Positions 32,939-43,002 of a stretch of DNA of 64,000 bases are shown in pieces. The position numbers and the translations under genes are program-made. This DNA comes from Microbacterium sorbitolivorans. GTDB taxonomy: Bacteria > Actinomycetota > Actinomycetes > Actinomycetales > Microbacteriaceae. The notes beneath the pieces were generated by a model. It had not been told where the DNA came from. It did no database searches and was given only the letters and a program-made list of their open reading frames with translations. The stretch covers positions 496,001 through 560,000 of the forward strand of contig NZ_KZ848473.1 in assembly GCF_003327285.1 (NCBI RefSeq), in the 5' to 3' direction. Position 1 is the first letter of the stretch; each line of letters opens with the position of its first letter.

Positions 32939-33391
32939 ATGATCTTCGTCAACCTGCCCACGACCGACCTCGAGCGCAGCAAGGCGTTCTATACCGCGCT
33001 CGGATGCAGCATCAACCCGCTCTTCACCGACGACAACGCCGCCTGCATCGTCTGGGACGACAACACGTTCTTCATGGTGCTGACGCACGCGCACTTCTCG
33101 CAGTTCACCTCGAAGGCGATCGGCGACGGCCACACCACAGCTCAGGCGATCATCTCGTTCATGGTCGACTCGCGCGACGAGGTCGACGAGAAGATCACGG
33201 CAGGCCTCGCCGCGGGCGGATCCGAGCCCCGCGACGCGCAGGACTACGGCTTCATGTACCAGCGCTCGATCGAGGATCCCGACGGCAACAACCTCGAGTT
33301 CGGCTACATGGAGCCGCAGGCGGCCGAGGACGGCCCGGACGCCTACGTCGCCGAGCACGGCGAGGGCCCGGATCCGGTTCCCGGCGTGTAA
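32939..33391 (+). CDS. VOC family protein (glyoxalase/dioxygenase fold)
   Basis: 150 aa, GGAG before the ATG. Two beta-alpha-beta-beta-beta units of the vicinal-oxygen-chelate fold: MIFVNLPTTDLERSKAFYTA with LGCSINPLFTDDNAACIVWD, and the second ending in SIEDPDGNNLEFGYM, where the D-P-D-G-N-N-L-E strand supplies the metal-site Glu. Close relatives are annotated as putative glyoxalase or lactoylglutathione-lyase-like proteins of unknown substrate. Confidence 0.85.
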   Translation: MIFVNLPTTDLERSKAFYTALGCSINPLFTDDNAACIVWDDNTFFMVLTHAHFSQFTSKAIGDGHTTAQAIISFMVDSRDEVDEKITAGLAAGGSEPRDAQDYGFMYQRSIEDPDGNNLEFGYMEPQAAEDGPDAYVAEHGEGPDPVPGV

Positions 33392-33425
33392 GGAGCGCGC
33401 GCCCTCCGCGCTAGTCTGAGGGCAT

Positions 33426-34694
33426 ATGAAACGCCGCCCGCCGCCCGATCCCGAGTCCTTCCGACTACGCGATATCGCGGTCGCGGCGTACGGCCCGTCG
33501 GCGCTCTTCGGCCTCGCCGAGGGCGCGATGCTCCCCGTCATCACCCTGTCGGCGCTCGAGCGCGGCGCGTCGCTATCGACGGCCGCCTTCATCGCGGCGC
33601 TGCTCGGGATCGGATCCATCCTCACCAACATCCCCGCCGGCGCCCTCACGACCCGCATCGGCGAGCGGTGGAGCATGGTGCTCGCCGCGGCCGCTTCGGC
33701 GATCGGCCTGCTCCTGTGCATCCTGCCGTTCGGGCTCTGGGTGTACGGGGCGGGCGTCTTCGTGCTCGGATCCGCGTCGGCCGTCTTCACCCTTGCGCGG
33801 CAGACCTACCTGACGGATATGGTCCCGCCGCGCATGCGCGCGCGGGCGCTGTCGACCCTCGGCGGATCCATGCGCATCGGCGTCTTTATCGGCCCGTTCC
33901 TGAGCGCCGCGGCCATGCACTTCTTCGGCGTGACGAGCGCGTACGTCATCTCGCTCGTCGCCGTCATCGGCGCGGGGCTCATCGCCTTCACGGTGCCCGA
34001 CCTCGAGACCCGCACGCCCGCCGCCGTGCACGCGGCGAAGTCGATCTCGACCGTGACGATGTTCCGCACGCACTGGCGCACCTTCCTGACGCTCGGCATC
34101 GCCGTGCTGCTCTTGAGCGCCATCCGCCAATCGCGCCAGATCGTGATCCCGCTGTGGGCCACGCACATCGGCCTCGACGAGTCGCAGGCCTCCATCATCT
34201 ACGGAATCGCCGGCGCGATCGACGCCGCCGTGTTCTACCCGGCCGGCAAGGTCATGGATCGCTACGGCCGCCGCGCCGTCGCCGTACCCTGCATGGTGCT
34301 CATGGGCCTGAGCTTCGTGATCATGCCCTTGAGCGGCGCCTTCGTCACGATCATGCTCGTCGCCATGCTGATGGGGTTCGCGAACGGGCTCGGATCCGGC
34401 ATCATCATGACCCTCGGCGCCGACGTCTCGCCCGCCGTCGGGCGCGCGACCTTCCTCGGCGTGTGGCGGGAGTTCGCCGACGCCGGAGCGGGCCTCGGCC
34501 CCGTCATGCTCTCGACGCTCACGGCGGTCGCGTCGCTGAGCGTCGGCGTGATCGCGACCGGCTGTATCGGCTTCGCGGCCGCGATCGCGATGTGGGTGTG
34601 GATCCCGAAACGCCCGGCCGGATACACGGGCGCGATCGCGCTCCCGGATCCGCCGCCGGGTCAGGATCCGGGCGCGACCAAGCCGCTCTCGTAG
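33426..34694 (+). CDS. MFS transporter
   Basis: 422 aa with twelve predicted membrane helices in two halves. The first-half signature around ALTTRIGERWSMVLAAAASA (the loop 2-3 motif A, here TTRIGERW) and the second-half equivalent GKVMDRYGRRAV (motif A, close to consensus) mark a major facilitator drug-efflux-type exporter. GAGGGC precedes the ATG. The 3' end overlaps the response regulator gene on the other strand by 34 bp. Confidence 0.9.
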   Translation: MKRRPPPDPESFRLRDIAVAAYGPSALFGLAEGAMLPVITLSALERGASLSTAAFIAALLGIGSILTNIPAGALTTRIGERWSMVLAAAASAIGLLLCILPFGLWVYGAGVFVLGSASAVFTLARQTYLTDMVPPRMRARALSTLGGSMRIGVFIGPFLSAAAMHFFGVTSAYVISLVAVIGAGLIAFTVPDLETRTPAAVHAAKSISTVTMFRTHWRTFLTLGIAVLLLSAIRQSRQIVIPLWATHIGLDESQASIIYGIAGAIDAAVFYPAGKVMDRYGRRAVAVPCMVLMGLSFVIMPLSGAFVTIMLVAMLMGFANGLGSGIIMTLGADVSPAVGRATFLGVWREFADAGAGLGPVMLSTLTAVASLSVGVIATGCIGFAAAIAMWVWIPKRPAGYTGAIALPDPPPGQDPGATKPLS

Positions 34695-35329
34695 GCGAGG
34701 ATCACGAGCTGCGCGCGATCGTGCGCGCCGACCTTCGCCATGATGCGGTTGACGTGCGTCTTCGCGGTGTGGGGCGAGATGAACAGCTCGTCGGCGATCT
34801 CCTGGTTCGATCGGCCGCGCGCCACGAAGGCGAGCACCTCGCGCTCGCGATCGGTGAGGGCGCCGACCTTGGGGGAGATCTCGGGTGAGACCTGCACCGG
34901 CGGGGCCTCGATCGTGCGCGCGATGAGACTGCGCGTCGCGGCCGATGACAGCAGCGCGTCGCCCGCGTGGATCGCCTGCACGGCCCGCAGGATCTCGTCG
35001 GGCTCGGATCCCTTGCCGATGAAGCCGCTCGCGCCGGCGCGGAGGGCCTGGACGACGTAATCGTCCTCCTCGAACGTCGTGAGGATGAGCACGCGGGTCT
35101 CCGCGTTGTCCGGATCCGCGCAGATCGCGGCCGTCGCCGCGATGCCGTCCATGACGGGCATGCGGATGTCCATGAGCACGACGTCGGGGTGAAGGCTCCG
35201 CACCGCCTCGACGGCGGCCGCGCCGTTCGTCGCCTCGCCGACGACCTGCACGTCGTCCTGCCCGTCGAGCAGGTCGGTCACGGCCTGACGGATCAGCGCC
35301 TGGTCGTCGACGATGAGGACGGTGGTCAT
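34661..35329 (-). CDS. NarL/FixJ-type response regulator
   Basis: 222 aa. Receiver domain with acidic pocket D8-D9, phospho-acceptor D54 (VVLMDIRMPVMDG), Thr84 and K106. A LuxR-type HTH is at about 153-210 (LTDREREVLAFVARGRSNQE, then HTAKTHVNRIM). Phosphorylated by the kinase encoded upstream, whose stop overlaps its ATG (ATGA). The regulated genes are unknown; the divergent neighbours would be first candidates. Confidence 0.95.
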   Translation of the reverse strand: MTTVLIVDDQALIRQAVTDLLDGQDDVQVVGEATNGAAAVEAVRSLHPDVVLMDIRMPVMDGIAATAAICADPDNAETRVLILTTFEEDDYVVQALRAGASGFIGKGSEPDEILRAVQAIHAGDALLSSAATRSLIARTIEAPPVQVSPEISPKVGALTDREREVLAFVARGRSNQEIADELFISPHTAKTHVNRIMAKVGAHDRAQLVILAYESGLVAPGS

Positions 35330-36507
35330 CGGGTGGATCCCTTCGAAATCGGGAGGCGGGCGCGCAGGCGGAACGTGTTGTCCTCGCGTCCGGACAGGAC
35401 CGATCCTCGCACGGCGGCGACACGTTCACTCATTCCGACGAGGCCGAGCCCGCTGCCCGGGAGGCCCGCGCCATCGTCGTAGGCGGGGTTCGTGACGTCG
35501 ATGTCGAGCGAGTCTTCCCTGACCTTCAGCTTGACGGTCGCGAGGTGTTTGCGGCCGTGCTTGTGGGCGTTCGTGAGGCCCTCCTGCACGACGCGATACG
35601 CGACGCGGTCGATGGCGCCGGCCACGCGCGACAGGTCGCCCGTCGTCTCGAGGGTGACGTGGAGGCCCGCCGCCTCGAACGACGCGATGAGCTCGGGGAG
35701 GTCGGCGAGGCCGGGCTGCGGCACCTCGACGGCGTCGTTGTCGTCGCGCAGGTAGCGCAGGAGCTCGCCGATGTCGCTCAGCACGCCGCGAGAGGCCTCG
35801 CGGATGGTCGCGAGCGAGGCGCGGGCCTTCTCCGGGCGCTTCTCGAGAGCGCCCGAGGCGACGCCGGCGTTGAGGCTGATGACCGAGATGCGGTGCGCGA
35901 CGGTGTCGTGCAGGTCCTGCGCGATGCGGAGGCGCTCCTCGGCGACGAGGCGGTGGGCCTCGGCCTCGCGGGTGGCCTCGGCGCGCTCCGCACGCTCCTC
36001 GACCGCGCGCAGGTATTCGCGCCGCGAGCGGGCGCTGTCGCCGAGGGCGGTCGCGACCGCGATGGCCGCGGCGACCTGGAAGACCCGCAGTTCCACGACG
36101 CCGAAGGTCGCGACCGTGACGCTCAGGATCCCGACGGCGAGCGCCCCGAGGCCGCCGACGGTGAAGCTGAGGCGGCGCAGGCGGCGCGAGGCCATCGCGT
36201 AGGCCGCGATGACGGCTGCGATGCCGGCGCCGAGGGATGCCGGCCCGACGAACGCCGTCACGGCGTAGACGATGAGGCAGCCGATCGTTACGATCGTCGG
36301 CCAGCGCCGGCGCAACGGCAGGGCCGCGGCCGTGAGGACGACGGGGAGGAACGCCGTGAGCGAGACGAACGCGTCGATGTTGCGCGGGCCCGGGCCCATC
36401 GGACCGGGGTCGGGGAACGCGAGTGTCAGGACGACGACCGCGATGCAGATCGCATCCCACGCCCAGTCCGGCAGGTGTGTCGCGGAGCGATGCGGAGCCA
36501 GGGTCAT
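35326..36507 (-). CDS. Sensor histidine kinase (HisKA_3 type)
   Basis: 393 aa from the ATG at 36507; the frame is open to 36669 but the extension is low-complexity and lacks a ribosome site. Residues 15-150 carry about six membrane helices and form the sensor. A coiled-coil linker (EERAERAEATREAEAHRLVA) leads to the dimerisation domain with phospho-His200 in QDLHDTVAHRISVISL. The ATPase domain closes with DGAGLPGSGLGLVGMSERV. Partner of the downstream response regulator. Its 5' end faces aroC, with about 170 bp between them. Confidence 0.9.
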   Translation of the reverse strand: MTLAPHRSATHLPDWAWDAICIAVVVLTLAFPDPGPMGPGPRNIDAFVSLTAFLPVVLTAAALPLRRRWPTIVTIGCLIVYAVTAFVGPASLGAGIAAVIAAYAMASRRLRRLSFTVGGLGALAVGILSVTVATFGVVELRVFQVAAAIAVATALGDSARSRREYLRAVEERAERAEATREAEAHRLVAEERLRIAQDLHDTVAHRISVISLNAGVASGALEKRPEKARASLATIREASRGVLSDIGELLRYLRDDNDAVEVPQPGLADLPELIASFEAAGLHVTLETTGDLSRVAGAIDRVAYRVVQEGLTNAHKHGRKHLATVKLKVREDSLDIDVTNPAYDDGAGLPGSGLGLVGMSERVAAVRGSVLSGREDNTFRLRARLPISKGSTR

Positions 36508-36683
36508 GCCCCCATTCTCGCGCCCCGCCCACAGCCCCTCCCGTGAGCTCCCACCCACTCGCGCGAGATCTCGCGAGAACCATACGATCTCGCGGGGACT
36601 GGATGCGCGGGGTATGGGGTGAACCGAGACCGTTGCGGGTCTGAGCGCACGGCGCTCCCCGGAGTTCATGGGAGACTAGATGA

Positions 36684-37889
36684 ATGCTTCGTGTGCTGAC
36701 TGCCGGCGAATCGCACGGCCCCGAACTCATCGCCATCATGGAGGGCCTGCCCTCGGGCGTGCCCGTGAGCCCGGAAGACATCCAGGCCGATCTTCAGCGA
36801 CGCAAGCTCGGCTATGGCCGCGGCTCGCGCATGAAGTTCGAGCAGGATGAGCTGACGATCTCGAGCGGTATCCGCCACGGTTACACGATGGGAAGCCCCA
36901 TCGCGCTGCGCGTCGGCAACACCGAGTGGCCCAAGTGGACCGAGGTCATGAGCCCGACGCCCGTCGAGCTCAGCGACAAGTCGCGCGGCCGCGGCGCGCC
37001 CCTGACGCGCCCCCGCCCGGGCCACGCCGATCTCGTCGGCATGCAGAAGTACGGCTTCGACGAGGCCCGCCCGATCCTCGAGCGCGCGAGCGCCCGCGAG
37101 ACCGCGGCGCGCGTCGCCCTCGGCGCCGTCGCCCGCAAGTTCCTCGGCGAGCTCGGCATCACCCTCGTGAGCCACACGCTCTCGATCGGCCCCGTCGCGG
37201 TTCCGGAGGGCTTGCCCGTTCCGGTGCCGAGCGACGTCGACTACCTCGACGCGGATCCGCTGCGCTGCTTCGACGCCGCGACGAGCGAGAAGATGGTCGC
37301 CGAGATCGACGACGCCAGGAAGTCGGGCGACACGCTCGGCGGCATCGTCGAGGTGCTCGCCTACAACCTGCCCCCGGGGCTCGGCTCGCACGTGCAGTGG
37401 GACCGCCGCCTCGACGCGAAGCTCGCGCAGGCGCTCATGAGCATCCAGGCCATCAAGGGCGTCGAGGTCGGCGACGGCTTCGAGACGACCCGCCGTCGCG
37501 GATCCGCGGCGCACGACGAGCTCTTCCCGACGGAGGACGGCATCGCCCGCGGCACCGACCGCGCCGGCGGAACCGAGGGTGGCATGTCGACGGGCACGAC
37601 GCTCCGCGTCCGCGCCGGCATGAAGCCGATCGCGACCGTGCCGCACGCGCTCGAGACGATCGACGTCGCGACCGGCGACGTGGCCTCGGCCCACCACCAG
37701 CGTTCCGACATCTCGGCGGTTCCCGCCGCGGGTGTCGTCGCCGAGGCGATGGTGGCGATCACCCTCGCCGACGTGATCCTCGAGAAGTTCGGTGGCGACT
37801 CGATCGACGAGACGCGCCGCAACCTCGAGGGCTACATCGCCGCGATTCCGGAGACGCTGAAGACCGCGTCGCACTCGATCGGGCGATGA
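36684..37889 (+). CDS. aroC: Chorismate synthase
   Basis: 401 aa. Converts 5-enolpyruvylshikimate-3-phosphate to chorismate using reduced FMN, the last common step to aromatic amino acids. Signatures: [20 protein letters not shown], the [13 protein letters not shown] loop, [20 protein letters not shown] and [15 protein letters not shown]. Full length for actinobacteria. GGGAG precedes the ATG. It overlaps aroK as ATGA and starts the aro-efp-nusB-pyr gene run. Confidence 0.97.
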   Translation: MLRVLTAGESHGPELIAIMEGLPSGVPVSPEDIQADLQRRKLGYGRGSRMKFEQDELTISSGIRHGYTMGSPIALRVGNTEWPKWTEVMSPTPVELSDKSRGRGAPLTRPRPGHADLVGMQKYGFDEARPILERASARETAARVALGAVARKFLGELGITLVSHTLSIGPVAVPEGLPVPVPSDVDYLDADPLRCFDAATSEKMVAEIDDARKSGDTLGGIVEVLAYNLPPGLGSHVQWDRRLDAKLAQALMSIQAIKGVEVGDGFETTRRRGSAAHDELFPTEDGIARGTDRAGGTEGGMSTGTTLRVRAGMKPIATVPHALETIDVATGDVASAHHQRSDISAVPAAGVVAEAMVAITLADVILEKFGGDSIDETRRNLEGYIAAIPETLKTASHSIGR

Positions 37890-38416
37890 CGAAAACAGTG
37901 ATCTTTACCGGTCCGATGGGGGCCGGTAAATCCAGCATCGGCCGCCGCGTGGCCAAGAAGATCGGGGCGTCGTTCACCGACACCGACTCGGTCATCGTCG
38001 CGCGCCACGGCGCGATCGCGACGATCTTCGCCGAGCACGGCGAGGACGAGTTCCGCCGGATCGAGCGCGAGGTCGTCGCCGAGGCCCTCGCGGGCGGCGG
38101 CGTCGTCGCGCTCGGCGGCGGCGCCGTGCTCGCGGCCGAGACGCGCGAGCTCATGCGCGATCACCTCGTGATCTATCTCGACGTCGACGACACGACGATC
38201 GCGTCGCGGATCCGTGGCGCAAAGCGCCCGCTGCTCAACGAGGAAGACCCGATCGAGGCGTGGAAGCGGATCACCGACGCGCGCCGACCGATCTACGAAG
38301 ACATCGCAGACGTGCGCTACGACACGTCGCACGGCCCGATCAAGGCGGTCGTCGAATCGGCCGCCGAGTGGGCACAGGAACGCGTGGGGACGAAGGAGAA
38401 CGACGATGAGCGATAA
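37886..38416 (+). CDS. aroK: Shikimate kinase
   Basis: 176 aa. P-loop [11 protein letters not shown] at 9-19, the shikimate-binding DTDSVI with conserved Asp, R in [11 protein letters not shown], and [11 protein letters not shown]. The lid contains R in IRGAKRPLL. Phosphorylates shikimate with ATP. Overlaps aroC by 4 bp and aroB by 11 bp, so the three aro genes are translationally linked. Confidence 0.96.
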   Translation: MTKTVIFTGPMGAGKSSIGRRVAKKIGASFTDTDSVIVARHGAIATIFAEHGEDEFRRIEREVVAEALAGGGVVALGGGAVLAAETRELMRDHLVIYLDVDDTTIASRIRGAKRPLLNEEDPIEAWKRITDARRPIYEDIADVRYDTSHGPIKAVVESAAEWAQERVGTKENDDER

Positions 38417-39539
38417 CACCGCGAGTAATAACACCGTGATCAGCGTGTCGGGCGAGCCCGGATACGACGTGACGGTCGGCCCCGGCGCGCGGCACCAGCT
38501 GCGCGCGTCGTTGCCCTCCGGCGTGAAGAAGGTGCTCATCGTTCACCAGCCGTCGCTCGGCCGCATCGTGAACGACGTGCGCGACGAACTCCTCGCCGAC
38601 GGCGAGCTCGAGGTTCTCCTCGCCGAGATCCCCGACGCCGAGGGCGCGAAGCGCATCGAGGTGATCTCGTTCCTCTGGGGCATCCTCGGCCAGTCCGACT
38701 TCGCCCGCACCGACGCGATCATCGGCTTCGGCGGGGGAGCGGCGACCGACGTCGCGGGCTTCGCGGCCGCCACCTGGCTGCGCGGCATCGCCGTCGTGCA
38801 GGTGCCGACGACCGTGCTGGGCATGGTCGACGCCGCGATCGGCGGCAAGACCGGCATCAACACGTCGGAGGGCAAGAACCTCGTCGGATCCTTCTGGTCG
38901 CCCCGCGCCGTGCTCTGCGACCTCGAGCTGCTCGAGCCGCTCGCGCCCAACGAGCGCACGGCGGGCTTCGCCGAGGTCATCAAGGCCGGCTTCATCGCCT
39001 ACCCCGAGATCCTCGACATCGTCGAGCGGGATCCGGAGAAGGCACTCGACCCGGAGTCGGCGGAGTTCCGGCGCTGCATTGAGCTCGCGATCCAGATGAA
39101 GGCCGACGTCGTCGGGCAGGACTTCCGTGAGGCGGGCCTGCGCGAGATGCTCAACTACGGTCACACGCTGGGTCACGCGATCGAGCACGCCGAGCGCTAT
39201 CAGTGGCGCCACGGCGCGGCGGTCGCGATCGGCATGATGTTCGCGGCCGAGCTGTCGCGACTCGCCGGGCGCCTGAGCGACGAATCGGTCGACCGGCACC
39301 GCCGGATCCTCGAGTCGCTCGGCCTGCCGACGACTTACCGCGCGGGCGCCTTCAACCAGCTGCTCGCCACGATGCAGCGCGACAAGAAGGTCCGCCAGGG
39401 CCAGCTGCGCTTTATCGTTCTCGACGAGATCGGGAAGCCCGCCGTGATGCAGGCGCCCGACCAGTCGCTTCTTTTCGCCGCCTACCAGGAGATCGGCGAA
39501 GAATCTTCTGGCGCAATCATCCAGACTGGTTCGCGGTAG
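38406..39539 (+). CDS. aroB: 3-dehydroquinate synthase
   Basis: 377 aa. NAD- and zinc-dependent cyclisation of DAHP to 3-dehydroquinate. Nucleotide loop GFGGGAATDVAGFAAATWLR, VPTTVLGMVDAAIGGKTGIN, zinc ligands in the Glu of NERTAGFAEVIKAG and the His residues of LNYGHTLGHAIE and WRHGAAVAIGM. Last gene of the aro set; aroQ does not follow here, efp does. Confidence 0.96.
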   Translation: MSDNTASNNTVISVSGEPGYDVTVGPGARHQLRASLPSGVKKVLIVHQPSLGRIVNDVRDELLADGELEVLLAEIPDAEGAKRIEVISFLWGILGQSDFARTDAIIGFGGGAATDVAGFAAATWLRGIAVVQVPTTVLGMVDAAIGGKTGINTSEGKNLVGSFWSPRAVLCDLELLEPLAPNERTAGFAEVIKAGFIAYPEILDIVERDPEKALDPESAEFRRCIELAIQMKADVVGQDFREAGLREMLNYGHTLGHAIEHAERYQWRHGAAVAIGMMFAAELSRLAGRLSDESVDRHRRILESLGLPTTYRAGAFNQLLATMQRDKKVRQGQLRFIVLDEIGKPAVMQAPDQSLLFAAYQEIGEESSGAIIQTGSR

Positions 39540-39601
39540 AATTTCCCGTCGGGCGTTACGCCCGAGCTCGCATAGTGAAAACGAAACGGAATACCTGACA
39601 C

Positions 39602-40165
39602 ATGGCATCGACCGCAGACATCCGCAACGGCGTCGTTCTCTCGATCGACGGACAGCTCTGGAACGTCATCGAGTTCCAGCACGTGAAGCCGGGTAAGGGC
39701 GGCGCCTTCGTCCGCACGAAGATGAAGAACGTCGTGTCGGGCAAGATCATCGACAAGACCTTCAACGCCGGCTCGAAGGTTGACATCCAGAACGTCGACC
39801 GCCGCGACTTCCAGTACCTCTACAACGACGGCGAAAGCTACGTCTTCATGGACGTCGAGGACTACGACCAGATCAACGTCTCGGACGCCGTCGTCGGCGA
39901 CGCGAGCCGCTTCCTGATCGAGAACATGACGGTCCAGATCGGCATGCACGACGGCCAGCCCCTCTACCTCGACATGCCCGCATCGATCGTAGCCGAGATC
40001 ACCTACACCGAGCCGGGCCTCCAGGGCGACCGCTCGAACGCCGGCACGAAGCCCGCGACGATTTCGACCGGTGCCGAGATTCAGGTTCCGCTGTTCCTGA
40101 ACGAGGGCGTCAAGGTCAAGGTGGACACCCGCACGGGTGACTACCTCGGCCGCGTCAACGACTGA
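39602..40165 (+). CDS. efp: Translation elongation factor P
   Basis: 187 aa. Three beta-barrel domains: KOW-like N-terminus with the loop [15 protein letters not shown] whose tip Lys enters the peptidyl-transferase centre, then two OB folds ending in the signature YLGRVND. It relieves ribosome stalling at proline runs. No modification enzyme is nearby. The 62-bp upstream gap holds a small CGGGCG/CGCCCG hairpin at 39550-39564 and a possible -10 (TAGAAT), so efp may have its own promoter besides read-through from aroB. Confidence 0.97.
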   Translation: MASTADIRNGVVLSIDGQLWNVIEFQHVKPGKGGAFVRTKMKNVVSGKIIDKTFNAGSKVDIQNVDRRDFQYLYNDGESYVFMDVEDYDQINVSDAVVGDASRFLIENMTVQIGMHDGQPLYLDMPASIVAEITYTEPGLQGDRSNAGTKPATISTGAEIQVPLFLNEGVKVKVDTRTGDYLGRVND

Positions 40166-40171
40166 TCCGCC

Positions 40172-40582
40172 GTGAGCGCACGTACCAAGGCGCGTAAGCG
40201 CGCACTGAACGTTCTGTTCTCCGCGGATGTGCGCGGCGATGAGCTCGCCGTCGCGCTCCAGGCCGAGGCCGGGCGCGCGGCGAGCGAGCCCGAGCGCCAG
40301 GCCTCCTGGCTCTACGCTCGCGACATCGTCGACGGCGTGATCGACCACGCCGACGAGATCGACGAGCAGATCGAGAGCCACAGCCGCGATTGGCGCCTCG
40401 AGCGCATGCCCGCGGTCGACCGCGCCCTGCTGCGCATGGCGACCTGGGAGCTCCTCTTCAACGAGGAGGTTCCCGCTGCCGTCGCGATCGACGAGGCCGT
40501 GGAGCTGGCGAAGGAACTCTCGACGGAAGAGTCCGGATCCTTCGTTCACGGCGTGCTCGCACGCATCGCACGCTCGAGCTGA
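40172..40582 (+). CDS. nusB: Transcription antitermination factor NusB
   Basis: 136 aa, GTG start six bases after the efp stop. All-helical NusB fold: SARTKARKRALNVLFSADVR with the basic RNA-binding N-terminus, WLYARDIVDGV, and WRLERMPAVDRALLRMATWE followed by AAVAIDEAVELAKELS. It binds boxA RNA with NusE (S10) during rRNA transcription. The gap to pyrR holds a likely regulatory leader. Confidence 0.95.
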   Translation: MSARTKARKRALNVLFSADVRGDELAVALQAEAGRAASEPERQASWLYARDIVDGVIDHADEIDEQIESHSRDWRLERMPAVDRALLRMATWELLFNEEVPAAVAIDEAVELAKELSTEESGSFVHGVLARIARSS

Positions 40583-40643
40583 ATAGAATAGACACCATCT
40601 GCACCTTTAACACCGTCCCGTGAGGCGGAGAAGGGAGCGGCTG
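40583..40643 (+). promoter_or_regulatory. pyr operon leader with probable PyrR-binding RNA element
   Basis: The 61-bp gap before pyrR contains GTCCCGTGAGGC (40615-40626). It matches the core of the PyrR-binding loop known from Bacillus attenuators (UCC, two variable bases, then GAGGC). The ribosome site of pyrR (AAGGGAG) begins only five bases later, and no terminator hairpin is evident. UMP-bound PyrR would therefore most simply block translation initiation, as proposed for mycobacteria. A TAGAAT near 40585 may be the -10 of the operon promoter. Confidence 0.5.
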
Positions 40644-41198
40644 ATGAGCACGAGAACCGTGTTACTCGAAGCCGACATCGCGCGCGCTCTGACGCGCATC
40701 GCACACGAGATCCTTGAGTCGAACAAGGGGCCGGAAGGCCTCCTGCTCCTCGGAATCCCGACGCGCGGTGTCACCCTCGCCGAGCGGCTCGCGGCGCTCA
40801 TCGAGCGCTTCTCCGGCGTGCGCGTGGCCGCGGGTCAGCTCGATGTGACCACATATCGAGACGACCTCGACCTGCAGCCCGCGCGCACCGCGCACCCCAC
40901 GATTATCCCGGATGGCGGCATCGATGGCCGCACGGTCGTGCTCGTGGACGACGTGCTGTTTTCCGGCCGCTCGATCCGCGCCGCGCTCGACGCGCTCGGC
41001 GACATCGGGCGCCCCGCGGCCGTACGCCTCGCCGTGCTGGTCGATCGCGGCCACCGCGAGCTGCCGATCCGCCCCGATTTCGTGGGCAAGAACCTGCCGT
41101 CCGCGCGCCGCGAGCGCGTGAACGTCGCGCTGACAGAGGTCGACGGCATCGACGAGGTCGCCATCGACGAAGCACCCGAGAAGAAGGAGAAGCGATGA
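40644..41198 (+). CDS. pyrR: Bifunctional PyrR regulator / uracil phosphoribosyltransferase
   Basis: 184 aa from the ATG at 40644, since AAGGGAG precedes it; the frame is open upstream only over the leader. Type I phosphoribosyltransferase fold with PRPP loop [39 protein letters not shown] and the hood region [12 protein letters not shown]-binding basic residues lie in the dimer face. It senses UMP and represses the pyr operon. Overlaps pyrC as ATGA. Confidence 0.96.
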   Translation: MSTRTVLLEADIARALTRIAHEILESNKGPEGLLLLGIPTRGVTLAERLAALIERFSGVRVAAGQLDVTTYRDDLDLQPARTAHPTIIPDGGIDGRTVVLVDDVLFSGRSIRAALDALGDIGRPAAVRLAVLVDRGHRELPIRPDFVGKNLPSARRERVNVALTEVDGIDEVAIDEAPEKKEKR

Positions 41199-42502
41199 GC
41201 GAGTCGATCCTCATTCAGCAGGCCGCGATCGAGGGCGGTGAGCGCGCCGACATCCTCATCGACGGCGGCGTGATCGCTGCCGTCGGCCAGGGCCTGAGCC
41301 ACGAGGGCGCGCGGGTGATCGACGCGTCCGCGCTCATCGCCCTCCCCGGCCTCGTCGACCTCCACGTGCACCTGCGCGAGCCGGGCTACGAGGCGAGCGA
41401 GACGGTTCTCACGGGATCGCGCGCGGCCGCGGCCGGCGGTTTCACGGCCGTCTTCGCGATGCCCAACACGCTGCCCGTCGCCGATAGCGCCGAGGTCGTC
41501 GAGCGCGAGCTCGAGCTCGGCGAGGCCGCCGGCTACGCCACGGTACAGCCGATCGGCGCCGTGACGATCGGTCAGCAAGGCCTCGCGCTCGCCGACCTCG
41601 AGGGCATGGCCTCCTCGGCCGCCGCCGTACGCGTCTTCAGCGACGACGGCTTCTGCGTCTCGGATCCGCTGCTCATGCGCCAGGCGCTCGAGCGCGTGAC
41701 CGCGTTCGGCGGCATCATCGCGCAGCACGCGCAGGATCCGCGCCTCACCGAGGGCGCCCAGATGAACGAGGGCGTCGTCTCGGCCGAGCTCGGCCTGGCC
41801 GGATGGCCGGCCGTCGCCGAGGAGTCGATCATCGCCCGCGACGTGCTGCTCGCCGAGCACCTCGGCGCGCGCCTGCACGTCTGCCACCTGTCGACCGCCG
41901 GATCCGTTGACATCGTGCGCTGGGCGAAGGAGCGCGGCGTTCAGGTCACGGCCGAGGTCACCCCGCACCACCTGCTGCTGACCGACGAGCTCGTCCGCAC
42001 GGGCGACCCGCGATACAAGGTCAACCCGCCGCTGCGCCGCGACGAGGACGTCCTCGCGGTGCGCCGGGGCCTCGCCGATGGCACGATCGACATCGTCGCG
42101 ACCGACCACGCCCCGCACCCCGCCGAGGCGAAATCCGGCGACTGGACGAAGGCCGCGAACGGCATGGTCGGGCTGGAGTCGGCGCTGCGCGTCGTGCACC
42201 AGACGATGGTGGCGACGGGCCTGCTGACCTGGGCGGACGTCGCGCGCGTCATGTCGAAGGCGCCCGCCCGCATCGGCCAGCTCGCCGGTCACGGCGCCGA
42301 GATCGCGGCGGGTCAGCCCGCCGAGATCGTGCTCTACGACCCCGAGGGCGACGCGGAGTTCACCGTCGCCGACCTGCGCGGGCAGAGCACGAACACCCCC
42401 TACCGCGGCCGCCAGCTTCCGGGCAGCGTCCGCTGGACCATCCACCACGGCTACGTCACGCTGGCCGATGGTGAGCTCGCTGAATTGGAGAATGACGCAT
42501 GA
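41195..42502 (+). CDS. pyrC: Dihydroorotase, class I
   Basis: 435 aa. Zinc amidohydrolase closing N-carbamoyl-aspartate to dihydroorotate. Metal ligands in [20 protein letters not shown] (HxH), the His residues of [11 protein letters not shown] and [12 protein letters not shown], and the catalytic Asp in [14 protein letters not shown]. No aspartate transcarbamylase gene (pyrB) lies between pyrR and pyrC as in many relatives, so pyrB must be elsewhere. The 3' end overlaps the next gene by 4 bp. Confidence 0.96.
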   Translation: MSESILIQQAAIEGGERADILIDGGVIAAVGQGLSHEGARVIDASALIALPGLVDLHVHLREPGYEASETVLTGSRAAAAGGFTAVFAMPNTLPVADSAEVVERELELGEAAGYATVQPIGAVTIGQQGLALADLEGMASSAAAVRVFSDDGFCVSDPLLMRQALERVTAFGGIIAQHAQDPRLTEGAQMNEGVVSAELGLAGWPAVAEESIIARDVLLAEHLGARLHVCHLSTAGSVDIVRWAKERGVQVTAEVTPHHLLLTDELVRTGDPRYKVNPPLRRDEDVLAVRRGLADGTIDIVATDHAPHPAEAKSGDWTKAANGMVGLESALRVVHQTMVATGLLTWADVARVMSKAPARIGQLAGHGAEIAAGQPAEIVLYDPEGDAEFTVADLRGQSTNTPYRGRQLPGSVRWTIHHGYVTLADGELAELENDA

Positions 42503-43002
42503 GCCAGCAGCTTGCCGGCGCGATCATGATCGCGTTTGCCGTCGCCGTTATCGGCCTGATGCTGTGGGGCTGGTCGCGACGACGACGCCGCGACGCGCAG
42601 GTCGAGGTGCCGATCGGCGAGCCCGTCGGATCCGCGATCTTCACGGCCAACGGCTTCTACGTCGCCACCACGAAGCACGACGAGCCGCTCAACCGTATCG
42701 CGACGAGCCCGCTCGCGTTCCGCTCGCGCGCCGACATCTCGGTGACCGAGGCCGGCTTCGCGCTGTCGCTGCCGGGGGAGAAGCCCGTCTTCGTTCCCGC
42801 GAGCCGCATCTCCGGCGCGGGCCGCGCCACCTGGACGATCGACCGCGTCGTCGAGCGCGACGGCCTCGTCCTCGTTGCATGGAGCGACGGAAACCAGATA
42901 CTTGACACATACGTTCGTCTGCAGGACGACGACCCGGCGGCTCTCGTGGCCGCGATCGACGAGGTTCGTCCCGCGCACTCACCGATGGGAGCACACTCAT
43001 GA
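42499..43002 (+). CDS. Pyr-operon membrane protein (Rv1382-like)
   Basis: 167 aa. One N-terminal helix (LAGAIMIAFAVAVIGLMLWG) followed by RRRRRD, then a beta-rich cytoplasmic domain with a PH-like strand order. A protein of this type lies between pyrC and carA across actinobacteria, including mycobacterial Rv1382; its function is unknown. The 4-bp overlaps on both sides show it is translated with the pyrimidine enzymes. Confidence 0.85.
   Translation: MSQQLAGAIMIAFAVAVIGLMLWGWSRRRRRDAQVEVPIGEPVGSAIFTANGFYVATTKHDEPLNRIATSPLAFRSRADISVTEAGFALSLPGEKPVFVPASRISGAGRATWTIDRVVERDGLVLVAWSDGNQILDTYVRLQDDDPAALVAAIDEVRPAHSPMGAHS

Noticed and set aside
36508..36669. N-terminal extension of the histidine kinase to 36669
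   Set aside because: Arg/Pro/Ser-rich translation without hydrophobic or conserved features and no ribosome site; the ATG at 36507 starts directly before the first membrane helix.
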